Source of the DNA: Phormidesmis priestleyi
GTDB taxonomy: Bacteria; Cyanobacteriota; Cyanobacteriia; Phormidesmidales; Phormidesmidaceae
Direction: 5' to 3'
NCBI GenBank assembly: GCA_003242115.1
Contig: QBMP01000067.1
Span: 1-12,953, forward strand
Length of the DNA: 12,953 nucleotides
Positions 1-6,778 of the stretch are shown one piece after another. The notes beneath the pieces are model-generated. The model ran no database searches. It saw nothing but the letters and a program-made list of their open reading frames with translations, and was not told the origin of the DNA. Both the position numbers and the translations under genes were made by a program. Position 1 is the first letter of the stretch; each line of letters begins with the position of its first letter.

Positions 1-437
1 AGCCTGAAGTGAAGCTGGTGATGAGCGCTGATAAGCAAGTCACCGTTACGGATGAAAAGGGTCAGCCTAAGCTGGCTTGGGAAAAGCTCGAAGGCGATGT
101 TGCAGTTCAGCCCGGAGACATTTTGCGCTATGTCGTTGCTTCTGAAAATGAAGGCGAAATGGCCGCTGAAAATTTGGTGATTGCTCAGCCGATTTCTCCT
201 GAGCTGACTTACAGGCTGGGTTCTGCTAAGGGCAATGATATTGCCGTAACTACCTACAGCATTGACGACGGTAAAACGTTTGTCGCTGAACCGATGGTAG
301 AAGTCACTTTGCCTGACGGCACTGTAGAAATGCAGCCCGCACCCGCAGAGGCTTATACCAACGTGAAGTGGGACTTTAGCCAAGCGCTCGGAGCTAAAGC
401 AGCCGTCTCTGTTTCTCTCGAAGCAACCGTTAAGTAA
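1..437 (+). CDS. DUF11-type secreted protein, C-terminal part (5' end outside window)
   Basis: The reading frame is open from the window edge (frame of base 3) to a TAA at 435-437. A GTG at position 9 is in frame but lies inside the conserved domain (PEVKLVMSADKQV), so the real start is upstream. About 144 residues are visible. The pattern is that of a DUF11-type beta-sandwich: KLVMSADKQV, then VQPGDILRYVV, an N-x-G-rich strand, and a Leu/Pro turn (QPISPELTY). This matches small cyanobacterial DUF11 proteins that usually consist of a signal peptide plus one such domain. No enzyme motif or membrane segment is seen. DUF11 domains are typical of extracellular or cell-wall proteins, but a molecular function is not established. 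The following genes also encode DUF11 domains, suggesting a shared envelope role. A hairpin just downstream suggests that its transcript ends before the next group. Domain type is fairly certain; function is unknown. Confidence 0.75.
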   Translation, partial: PEVKLVMSADKQVTVTDEKGQPKLAWEKLEGDVAVQPGDILRYVVASENEGEMAAENLVIAQPISPELTYRLGSAKGNDIAVTTYSIDDGKTFVAEPMVEVTLPDGTVEMQPAPAEAYTNVKWDFSQALGAKAAVSVSLEATVK

Positions 438-445
438 CGCCGATT

Positions 446-472
446 TTGATCTCCTTGATCTCTTTGATCTCA
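446..472. repeat. 9-bp tandem repeat, three copies
   Basis: The unit TTGATCTCN (last base variable) is present three times with a period of 9 (446-454, 455-463, 464-472), between the DUF11 gene stop and the hairpin at 474. It is non-coding. No function can be assigned. Confidence 0.8.
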
Positions 473-473
473 C

Positions 474-514
474 AGCCTGTACGGGATTGCCTTTTTGGTC
501 GGCCCGTACAGGCT
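474..514 (+). terminator. 12-bp perfect hairpin, probable transcription terminator
   Basis: AGCCTGTACGGG (474-485) is followed by its exact reverse complement CCCGTACAGGCT (503-514), with a 17-base loop. Inside the loop GCC (489-491) and GGT (497-499) could pair further around TTTTT. The hairpin begins 37 bases after the stop of the first gene, the usual place for a terminator. The expected U-run after the stem is absent (AGTACCCCTTG follows). The hairpin is certain; its role as a terminator, rather than an mRNA 3'-end stabiliser, is inference. Confidence 0.55.
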
Positions 515-556
515 AGTACCCCTTGTTATTGATCACGATTTAGTGCTGAGTAACAT

Positions 557-655
557 CTTTTTGAGAGCGGTGCATCTACTTCTGAATTATGTGCTGCTGA
601 GATATGTGCTGCTGAGCTATGTGCATAAGTCATAAGCTGGACTGCTCTCAAAAAG
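557..655. repeat. 12-bp perfect inverted repeat framing the leader repeats
   Basis: CTTTTTGAGAGC (557-568) and GCTCTCAAAAAG (644-655) are exact reverse complements, 75 bases apart. In RNA the stem could extend three more pairs inward (569-571 with 641-643, one G-U wobble). The enclosed stretch holds the 15-bp tandem repeat at 588-624 and a 7-bp near-duplication (CATAAGT/CATAAGC). It lies 58 bases before the start at 714. It could be a leader structure of the envelope gene group or a relic of a small mobile repeat. No target-site duplication or transposase is visible. Confidence 0.7.
588..624. repeat. 15-bp tandem repeat, about 2.5 copies
   Basis: TATGTGCTGCTGAGA (588-602) is followed by TATGTGCTGCTGAGC (603-617) and a partial third copy TATGTGC (618-624). 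It sits in the loop of the inverted repeat at 557-655 and is non-coding. Confidence 0.8.
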
Positions 656-684
656 CTGTGATAGAACATTTTCGCGCTGTCATC

Positions 685-708
685 ACTTTCACAAGACTTT
701 CACAAGAC
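685..708. repeat. 11-bp tandem repeat directly before a start codon
   Basis: ACTTTCACAAG occurs at 685-695 and again at 696-706, followed by AC (707-708). The repeat ends five bases before the ATG at 714 and occupies the position where a Shine-Dalgarno would be; no purine-rich Shine-Dalgarno is seen there. The duplication could affect translation initiation, but that is untested. Confidence 0.75.
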
Positions 709-713
709 AGATA

Positions 714-2273
714 ATGTCAATGCCTAGATTTTCGGTTTGGTTTCGTCGCGGTTGGCTTCGTCGCGGTTGGCTTCGTCGCGGTTGGCTTCGTCAGTTAAGG
801 TGGAGTCTTTTTCTCTCAATGCTGTTGATTGTTCTAGCAGGGCAATCGACTCTTTTGGATGCGATCGCGCAAACATCATCCCCGCCAACTCTATTAATCA
901 ACCAAGCAACCGCCCGCTATAGCGCCTCAGGTAACGATATCAATCTCATCTCTAATCCCATCCAAATTGAGGTAGGAAATGCGCTGATTGATCCGGCAGG
1001 TAGCTTGCTAGGGTGTGACGGGCAGCCGCTCAGTAGCTATGCAGGCTTTTCGATGTCGCTATATGAGCCTGATGCCAGCGGCTTAGGACTCGGAAATTTG
1101 GTGCAGTTGACAGCTACGACAGGCGCTGACAGCATCCCGCCGAATAGCGGCAACGTCAATCCGTTTCCCTTTTTAGCTACTCAAGGAAAGTACAACTTTT
1201 TGCTGGATGCAACCCGCTCACTCACTGGGCCTCGCAACCTGGGTAAGATTCAAACTGCACAAGGCGCTGAATACGTTTTGGTCATCAATCCTCCGGCTGC
1301 TAGTAGCTTTACTGAACGGCGGATTCGATTGGTGATGTTGGGCGTGGTTAAAAACACAACCAACAACACAGCCATTCTGAGCTATCGGGCAACTGCTTTA
1401 GACGGACAACCCATTGGGACTGATGGCCAAACGGAGCTAGTAAGATCGGTTGAAATTCGCAATGCAGCGGTTCAAAGTCTGATCTTTTTTGAATTGGGTG
1501 TGAATTCGACGCTGTGCGATCGCAACCAGATGAATTTGGTCAAATCGGCGGATCGCTCGTCGGTGCAGCCAGGAGATACGGTGGTGTACCGGCTGCTGAT
1601 TCAAAATTTGGCCAAAATAGGCATTGATTCAGCCGTGGCAGTCGATACGCTGCCATTGGGCTTTCAGCTCATTCCAGAATCGGTGTCTGGGGTGATCAAT
1701 GGCACGCCCGCTGCTGTTGCTATTCAGCAGACGGGCTCTACGGTGACATTTAGCGTAGCCGATGCGATTGGGGCTGATCAGAAGCTAGAAATTATTTATG
1801 CAACCAGAGTTACTGCAGATGCGATTCGAGGCAGTGGTCGCAACAGTGCGATCGCAACCGCCCAGCGCATAGACAATCGATTCAGGTTACAAGATGGCCC
1901 CAGAACTCACCGCATGACGCTTGATCCGGGCATCTATTCGGACTGCGGCACGCTGATTGGCCGAGTGTTTGAAGATAAAAACTTTGATGGCGAACAGCAG
2001 CCCGGTGAAGCAGGCATTGCGAATGCGGTGATCTTTTTGGATGACGGCAACCGGGTAGTGACCGATGCGGATGGGTTGTTCTCACTTCAAAAAGTGTTGC
2101 CGGGGCAACGGACGGGCACGCTGGATTTGGTTTCACTGCCGGGATATACGCTGGCACCTAATTTGTACTTTAACGAGCGCAATAGCTATTCAAGGCTGGT
2201 CAATTTAGCGCCGGGTGGACTGGGCCGCATGAACTTTGGGGTGACGCCTACTTTTCAGGAGGGCCCGCTGTAA
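714..2273 (+). CDS. Secreted DUF11 / SdrD-B-like domain protein
   Basis: The 519-residue product is predicted to be exported. A strongly basic N-region (residues 11-30, with RRGWL three times in tandem) precedes a hydrophobic core (about 31-43) and a likely cleavage site after Ala-Ile-Ala (50-52). Residues about 55-270 begin with the INQATARY element common at the start of cyanobacterial DUF11 proteins and include a GSLLGCDGQPLSSY-type region. A DUF11-like domain runs from about 273 (NLVKSADRSSVQPGDTVVYR) to 400. An SdrD-B/Cna-B-like domain spans about 414-495 with a calcium-loop-like DKNFDGEQQPGE (421-432). No catalytic motif and no LPXTG anchor are seen. Start: ATG at 714, with a second ATG two codons later; neither has a clear Shine-Dalgarno. 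The stop overlaps the next start (TAATG), so the product is probably made together with the barrel protein and may be its partner. Domains are read by pattern; the role in envelope or surface assembly is inferred. Confidence 0.8.
   Translation: MSMPRFSVWFRRGWLRRGWLRRGWLRQLRWSLFLSMLLIVLAGQSTLLDAIAQTSSPPTLLINQATARYSASGNDINLISNPIQIEVGNALIDPAGSLLGCDGQPLSSYAGFSMSLYEPDASGLGLGNLVQLTATTGADSIPPNSGNVNPFPFLATQGKYNFLLDATRSLTGPRNLGKIQTAQGAEYVLVINPPAASSFTERRIRLVMLGVVKNTTNNTAILSYRATALDGQPIGTDGQTELVRSVEIRNAAVQSLIFFELGVNSTLCDRNQMNLVKSADRSSVQPGDTVVYRLLIQNLAKIGIDSAVAVDTLPLGFQLIPESVSGVINGTPAAVAIQQTGSTVTFSVADAIGADQKLEIIYATRVTADAIRGSGRNSAIATAQRIDNRFRLQDGPRTHRMTLDPGIYSDCGTLIGRVFEDKNFDGEQQPGEAGIANAVIFLDDGNRVVTDADGLFSLQKVLPGQRTGTLDLVSLPGYTLAPNLYFNERNSYSRLVNLAPGGLGRMNFGVTPTFQEGPL
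742..792 (+). repeat. 15-bp in-frame tandem repeat encoding RRGWL x3
   Basis: The unit TTCGTCGCGGTTGGC is repeated exactly three times (742-756, 757-771, 772-786), with a partial fourth copy TTCGTC (787-792). It lies in the signal-peptide N-region of the gene at 714 and encodes RRGWL three times. The period is a multiple of three, so loss or gain of copies would change the N-region by five residues without a frameshift. Confidence 0.9.
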
Positions 2274-2275
2274 TG
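2257..2275 (+). promoter_or_regulatory. Strong Shine-Dalgarno with TAATG stop/start overlap
   Basis: AGGAGGG (2257-2263) lies inside the last codons of the upstream gene, nine bases before the ATG at 2273. The upstream stop TAA (2271-2273) shares its last A with that ATG. This arrangement implies translational coupling of the two genes. It is the only strong Shine-Dalgarno I find before a start in this window. Confidence 0.8.
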
Positions 2276-5200
2276 GTCTCTAAAGCACAAAAAACACAAA
2301 TTTTAAGCGTGGGTTTTACGGGCGTTGTATTAGGCGTCGGGCTAATTCCGGTCGGGGCATCTAAAGCTCAGGCAGCTTCAGATACTTTGCCAATAGTCTC
2401 TCCGGCTGAAGCCCATGAAGACGAAACGACGGCAGTATTAGCGCTGCCTGAAGTCACTGCTGATCTGCCTGCACCTGAAGCCGATCATTCACGATATGTA
2501 GCGGTGGTATCAACGTGGTTAGCAGATGCTACAGCTCAATCAACAGGTGAAACGATTGTTGCAGGACTGCCAACAGAGCCGCCAACAGAGCCGTCAACAG
2601 AATTGCCAACAGAATTGCCAACGGTGGCTTTTGCTTCTGATCAGGCACCTGTTGCCGAAGCGCAGACGCTGCCTAATGTGACATTGCCTAGCCCCGGCGC
2701 AGCAGCAGTGCTGGTGATGCCGGAGTGGCAGCAGTCGCCTGCGCAAATTGCCTACAACCAAGCAGTTCAGCCATCGCTGCAAATATTGGCCGAAAGTAAT
2801 AAAGCGCAGACTGAGGCCGGATCGCAGCCATTAGTGATGCCTGACTGGCTGCGATCGCCCGTCCAAATTGCCGACAGCCGCAACGTCGTCATTTCTAGGG
2901 TAGTCTCATCAGATCCGAACGCAGCGCCCGATCAGCGGCTGGCTTTGCTCCCAATCCAAACCACAACATTAGGAGAACTGAGCGATCGCCTCAGCGATCC
3001 CAACGCACCGCTGACGTGGAGCACCCGCTCGGTTGCCAGTCCAGTTATATTAAGCGATCGCGTTATCGATCCGCCCGAATCAGTCGCTGTTTCTCCCACC
3101 TGGACGAATCCAGAATACTCGGAGCTGACCCTGCCAGCCTCGAATGCCACAGAGCGCTTTTTGTTGGGAAGCGATCGCACCGTTCCGCGCCTAGCTATTT
3201 CATCGCCGGGACTCTCCGATCCTAATCAGGTTATCTATGACGTTCGTAGCCTGCCTCAAATCGCGATTACGCCGATGGAGATGGCCAGCGCTGATGAAGC
3301 CGCGATCGCCGTCTCCGCTCAGCAGGTAGATATTCTCACGCCTCAATCCGGAGCAGTTTTAAATATTCCTTCCACCCCAATTGCGCTGCGCTTTCCGGTC
3401 GGGGCCAAAATTGCGCTGATCGTCAACGGTCAGCTCATTGACTCTAGCCAAGTCGGACGCACCGAAACTGACCCTACCACTCAGCTCAGAATTCAAACGT
3501 GGTACGGGATTCCGCTAGAAGCGGGAGACAACCTAATCGAGGTAATCTCGACAGAGACTGGCCAAGTATTTGCGAGTGCGCCTGTGATTGTGCGGGGCCA
3601 GCCTGAAGAGCTGACGCTATTTGCGCCCCAAACCCTGCCTGCTGACGGTAGCTCTACGGCAACGATTAGAGGTCAGCTTGTAGATGGCGTGGGCATTTCG
3701 TCGGTGTGGAATACGACCGTTACGCTCAATGCCAGCGATGGCCGCTTTTTGGGCACCGATCAAGCCCCGGATCAGCCCGGATTTCAGGTGCCGGTAATCA
3801 ATGGAGAGTTTTCGGCTGAGCTGCAATCTTCTCTGACTTCGCATTTAGTGCAGCTACAAGCGGCGACTTCTGGTTTTGAAACGTTTCGTCAAATTCAGTT
3901 CATCACGCCGCAAAGGCCCACGCTAATTTCAGGCGTTGTAGATTTGCGCTTTGGGGCAAGGGGCACAGATTATTACAGCAGTCGGCGAGAGTTTTTGCCG
4001 CTAGATCGTGACAACTCGTATGCGCTAGACGTGAATGCGGCTGTTTTTGCTACTGGCAATCTCGGAGAGTGGCTGTATACCGGGGCTTACAACAGCCGTC
4101 GCCCACTGAATGAAAACTGCCAAGGGGAATCAGGTCTTTTTCAAACCGAGGGCGGTTCTTGTGACAACACTTATCCGACTACTGGCGACGGCTCTTATTC
4201 AGAAGCCAGTGCCCCCTCGCTCGACAGCGTATATCTCCGATTAGAGCGCACTTCGCCCAGCAACGGCGCGGCTACTGACTATGCGCTATGGGGCGACTAC
4301 GGCACCGAAGAGTTCGCCACAGCGGCCCAATTTTTTACGGCCACCAGCCGTCAGTTTCATGGCTTTAAGGCAAACTACAACTTTGGCAATTTGGCTGTTA
4401 CGGGTCTGTATGCCAACAATGTAGAAGGCTTTCAGCGAGATACGCTAGCGCCTGATGGCACCAGCGGCTTTTACTTCACCTCGCTACGAAACATTGTGCC
4501 AGGAAGCGAAAATGTTTATTTTGAAGTGGAAGAGTTAGAGCGTCCGGGTACGGTGTTAGAGCGCCGTCAGCTATCGCGCGGGCTCGACTATGACATTGAC
4601 TACGACCGAGGCACACTGTTGTTTAATGATCCGGTGAGACGCACCGACATTAACAACATTGGTCAACTATTGGTGCGTCGGATCGTGACCACCTACCAGT
4701 ACGAAGGCGGCGGTAATACCAATGTGGTGGCGGGCCGATTGCAGTACGATTTGGATGGTCAGCCAGAGCAGAATTCTTGGCTCGGCACTAGCTATTTTAA
4801 TGAGGCTCAAGGTGATCGCAATTTCACCCTTTACGGCGCAGACACGCGCATTGCCCTAGGAGAAAGCGCTCAGCTGATTGCCGAAATTGCTCAATCTTCG
4901 AGTAGCTTTGCATCTGTTGGCAATGCGGCGGGCAGTACCGTAAGCGGGACGGCGTATCGGCTAGAAATCGATGGGAATTTAGGCGATCGCCTTACTGCCC
5001 GCAGCTATTTCCGCAGCACTGGCGCTGGCTTCACCAATGCCGCCACCACCAGCTTTGTGCCTGGGCAAACCCGCTATGGCGCAGATATTATTGGTCAGCT
5101 AACTGATACCACCGCACTACGGGCTCGGTTCGACCATGAAGATAACTTTGGCGTTGCCCCGCAGGTGACGGATTTATCGCCTTTGCTAGCAGGATTTAAT

Positions 5201-6712
5201 AACCCGCTCACCAATCCGGCGGGCACCCCCTTAGATAACTCACTCACGACCTATTCTCTAGGCGTTACCCAAAAGATTGGAGCTAGCACCGCCGAAGTCG
5301 ATTGGATTCATCGCGATCGCAGCGATCGCCTCAGTACCTTTGCTAATAGCAACGTCTCCACCGATCAGCTCAGAAGCCGCTTTACCACCCCGCTAGCTCA
5401 AAATCTCACATTCGTTGCCCAAAACGAACTCAATCTCTCCTCTGCTGTCGATCCGATTTATCCTAGCCGCACGCTGCTGGGGCTGAATTGGGAGGCTCTC
5501 CCCTGGCTCAATGTCGGCGTTAATCAAATCTTTTACGGCGGTGGTGGCAACAAGCGAGGTAGCTCTACCAGTATTGACGTTTCGGGCGAACATACCTTTG
5601 CGTCTAATACCGCCGTGCGCGGTCGCCTATCCGCCATTGATGGTTCTCAAGTCGGTGGCAGCATTGGCCTAGAACAAGGCATTAACCTCGCACCGGGTTT
5701 GGACTTGGATTTGGGCTACGAAAAAGTCTTTTCGACCTTGGGTAATGCCACCGCAGCCGGGACTCAGCTCAGCGAATCGGTCGCCGGTGCCAATGCCTCA
5801 GCCCTGGCCTTAGCAGGCGGAGAAAGCTACAGCGTTGGCCTCTCTTACAGCGATAATCCGAGCTTTCAAGCGAGCAGTCGGTTCGAGCATCGCACCTCCA
5901 CCAATGGCTCAAATACGGTGTTTACGCTCTCTGCGGTGGGCCGACTCACGCCTGCTCTCACTATTTTGGGAGACTATCGTCTAGCCAGCGCCGCCAATCA
6001 AAATATTACCGGATTAGGCACGACTAGCTTGCTCAAACTAGGGCTGGCCTATCGCAATTTGGAAGATGATCGCTTCAACGCTCTGCTGCGCTATGAATAT
6101 CGGTTGAATCCTAACTCTATTCCATCAGCTACAAGCTTTGGTACTAGCAGCGAAACTCAAGAGCATTTGTTAGCAGCCGAAGCTATTTATGCACCTAACT
6201 GGCAGTGGGAACTTTACGGCAAGTATGCGGTTCGCAACAGCAGCACATCTATTGACGGGGCAAGCGGTAGATTTGCCGCCAACAGCACCGTTCAACTCGC
6301 CCAGGCTAGAGCCACCTACCGACTGGGCTACAAGTGGGATGTCGTCGGTGAGGCCCGCTGGCTGGGCGGCGATGGCTACAGCGAAACGGGCTTTGCGATT
6401 GAAACGGGTTACTATCCACTGCCTGATCTGAGAGTGTCGGCGGGCTATAGCGCAGGCGCGGCGAATGATCGCGACTTTGGCAATAACCGCAGTGCGGGTG
6501 GATTTTACTTTGGTATTACCGCGAAGCTCAGCGGTTTGCTCAATGGCTTTGGCTCTCAGCCAACTGCACCCTATCAGCAAGTTCCGTCTTCGATTGCGCC
6601 CTCGGTAACTGAGGTATCGGCTACTGAAATGCCAGCAGGTGACATGCCAATAGGTGAAGCGCCAACCGCCGAAGCCCCAAGCAACCGCTATCCCACGGCC
6701 ACTGAACTCTAG
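2273..6712 (+). CDS. Large outer-membrane beta-barrel protein with N-terminal Ig-like domains
   Basis: The 1479-residue product starts with a signal peptide (basic MVSKAQK, hydrophobic about 10-30, cleavage near AQA 32-34). Residues about 36-350 are a Pro/Glu/Ser/Asp-rich, probably disordered region with a PTEP/PTEL repeat (100-115) and a duplicated LVMPxWxxSPxQIA motif (147-160, 187-200). An Ig-like unit follows at about 352-445, and a Big_1/invasin-like unit at about 447-545 (LPADGSSTATIRGQLVDG). From about 550 to 1426 the sequence alternates polar and hydrophobic or aromatic residues, with many Tyr and Gly and Asn/Asp turns, as in a large outer-membrane barrel. Residues 740-788 read VPGSENVYFE, RGLDYDIDYDRGTLLFNDPV, a pattern reminiscent of SprA-type and other giant barrel proteins. 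No TonB box or plug domain is seen. The last barrel-like segment ends at Phe1426 and is followed by a 53-residue Pro/Glu-rich tail. A role as translocon, adhesin or scaffold is inference; automated labels may say TonB-dependent receptor. Confidence 0.75.
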   Translation: MVSKAQKTQILSVGFTGVVLGVGLIPVGASKAQAASDTLPIVSPAEAHEDETTAVLALPEVTADLPAPEADHSRYVAVVSTWLADATAQSTGETIVAGLPTEPPTEPSTELPTELPTVAFASDQAPVAEAQTLPNVTLPSPGAAAVLVMPEWQQSPAQIAYNQAVQPSLQILAESNKAQTEAGSQPLVMPDWLRSPVQIADSRNVVISRVVSSDPNAAPDQRLALLPIQTTTLGELSDRLSDPNAPLTWSTRSVASPVILSDRVIDPPESVAVSPTWTNPEYSELTLPASNATERFLLGSDRTVPRLAISSPGLSDPNQVIYDVRSLPQIAITPMEMASADEAAIAVSAQQVDILTPQSGAVLNIPSTPIALRFPVGAKIALIVNGQLIDSSQVGRTETDPTTQLRIQTWYGIPLEAGDNLIEVISTETGQVFASAPVIVRGQPEELTLFAPQTLPADGSSTATIRGQLVDGVGISSVWNTTVTLNASDGRFLGTDQAPDQPGFQVPVINGEFSAELQSSLTSHLVQLQAATSGFETFRQIQFITPQRPTLISGVVDLRFGARGTDYYSSRREFLPLDRDNSYALDVNAAVFATGNLGEWLYTGAYNSRRPLNENCQGESGLFQTEGGSCDNTYPTTGDGSYSEASAPSLDSVYLRLERTSPSNGAATDYALWGDYGTEEFATAAQFFTATSRQFHGFKANYNFGNLAVTGLYANNVEGFQRDTLAPDGTSGFYFTSLRNIVPGSENVYFEVEELERPGTVLERRQLSRGLDYDIDYDRGTLLFNDPVRRTDINNIGQLLVRRIVTTYQYEGGGNTNVVAGRLQYDLDGQPEQNSWLGTSYFNEAQGDRNFTLYGADTRIALGESAQLIAEIAQSSSSFASVGNAAGSTVSGTAYRLEIDGNLGDRLTARSYFRSTGAGFTNAATTSFVPGQTRYGADIIGQLTDTTALRARFDHEDNFGVAPQVTDLSPLLAGFNNPLTNPAGTPLDNSLTTYSLGVTQKIGASTAEVDWIHRDRSDRLSTFANSNVSTDQLRSRFTTPLAQNLTFVAQNELNLSSAVDPIYPSRTLLGLNWEALPWLNVGVNQIFYGGGGNKRGSSTSIDVSGEHTFASNTAVRGRLSAIDGSQVGGSIGLEQGINLAPGLDLDLGYEKVFSTLGNATAAGTQLSESVAGANASALALAGGESYSVGLSYSDNPSFQASSRFEHRTSTNGSNTVFTLSAVGRLTPALTILGDYRLASAANQNITGLGTTSLLKLGLAYRNLEDDRFNALLRYEYRLNPNSIPSATSFGTSSETQEHLLAAEAIYAPNWQWELYGKYAVRNSSTSIDGASGRFAANSTVQLAQARATYRLGYKWDVVGEARWLGGDGYSETGFAIETGYYPLPDLRVSAGYSAGAANDRDFGNNRSAGGFYFGITAKLSGLLNGFGSQPTAPYQQVPSSIAPSVTEVSATEMPAGDMPIGEAPTAEAPSNRYPTATEL
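2570..2617 (+). repeat. 12-bp tandem repeat, four copies, encoding PTEP/PTEL
   Basis: Four 12-base units run from 2570: two exact copies of CCAACAGAGCCG, then TCAACAGAATTG and CCAACAGAATTG. A partial unit follows at 2618. They encode residues 100-115 of the barrel protein, a Pro-Thr-Glu-rich spacer shortly after the signal peptide. Confidence 0.85.
2711..2872 (+). repeat. Duplicated 14-residue motif LVMPxWxxSPxQIA
   Basis: Residues 147-160 (LVMPEWQQSPAQIA) and 187-200 (LVMPDWLRSPVQIA) of the barrel protein match at 10 of 14 positions and are 40 residues apart. The flanks are not similar. Conservation inside otherwise low-complexity sequence suggests a short linear binding motif or a repeated structural element. 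Confidence 0.75.
6626..6678 (+). repeat. 15-bp degenerate tandem repeat in the barrel C-terminal tail
   Basis: Units GAAATGCCAGCAGGT (6626-6640), GACATGCCAATAGGT (6641-6655) and GAAGCGCCAACCGCC (6656-6670), plus a partial GAAGCCCC, encode EMPAG, DMPIG, EAPTA and EAP at residues 1452-1469. The copies have diverged but keep the Glu/Asp-x-Pro spacing. Confidence 0.7.
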
Positions 6713-6778
6713 TTTTAATTGTCATCTCGCTCAATCCGCTCAAAAACTGCCCAAAACCGCCCAAAAACTGTTCAAAAG

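Noticed and set aside
529..556. Possible sigma-70 promoter (TTGATC, 16 bases, TAACAT)
   Set aside because: Only four of six matches in each box and suboptimal spacing; similar matches are expected by chance in this AT-rich stretch.
446..792. CRISPR array or insertion sequence
   Set aside because: The repeats are 9-15 bases long, directly tandem with no unique spacers, and there is no transposase or cas gene.
737..922. Alternative plus-strand frame through the 15-bp repeat (reads SSRLA repeats)
   Set aside because: Overlaps the signal-peptide region of the real gene and has no ribosome-binding site or domain.
4490..4636. A true type IX secretion system
   Set aside because: Only a short motif resembles SprA. 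No Gld/Por components or type IX C-terminal sorting domains are present in the window.
6170..6580. 136-codon minus-strand reading frame inside the barrel gene
   Set aside because: It lies wholly within a convincing barrel coding sequence and its translation has no domain features; it is a shadow frame.
2273..6712. TonB-dependent receptor identity for the barrel protein
   Set aside because: No TonB box or plug domain can be seen; the region before the barrel is Ig-like and low-complexity.
6719..6778. TTG start at 6719 for the beta-helix-OmpA gene
   Set aside because: It adds a 20-residue polar extension before a normal signal peptide and has no Shine-Dalgarno; ATG 6779 is the simpler choice, but this is not settled.
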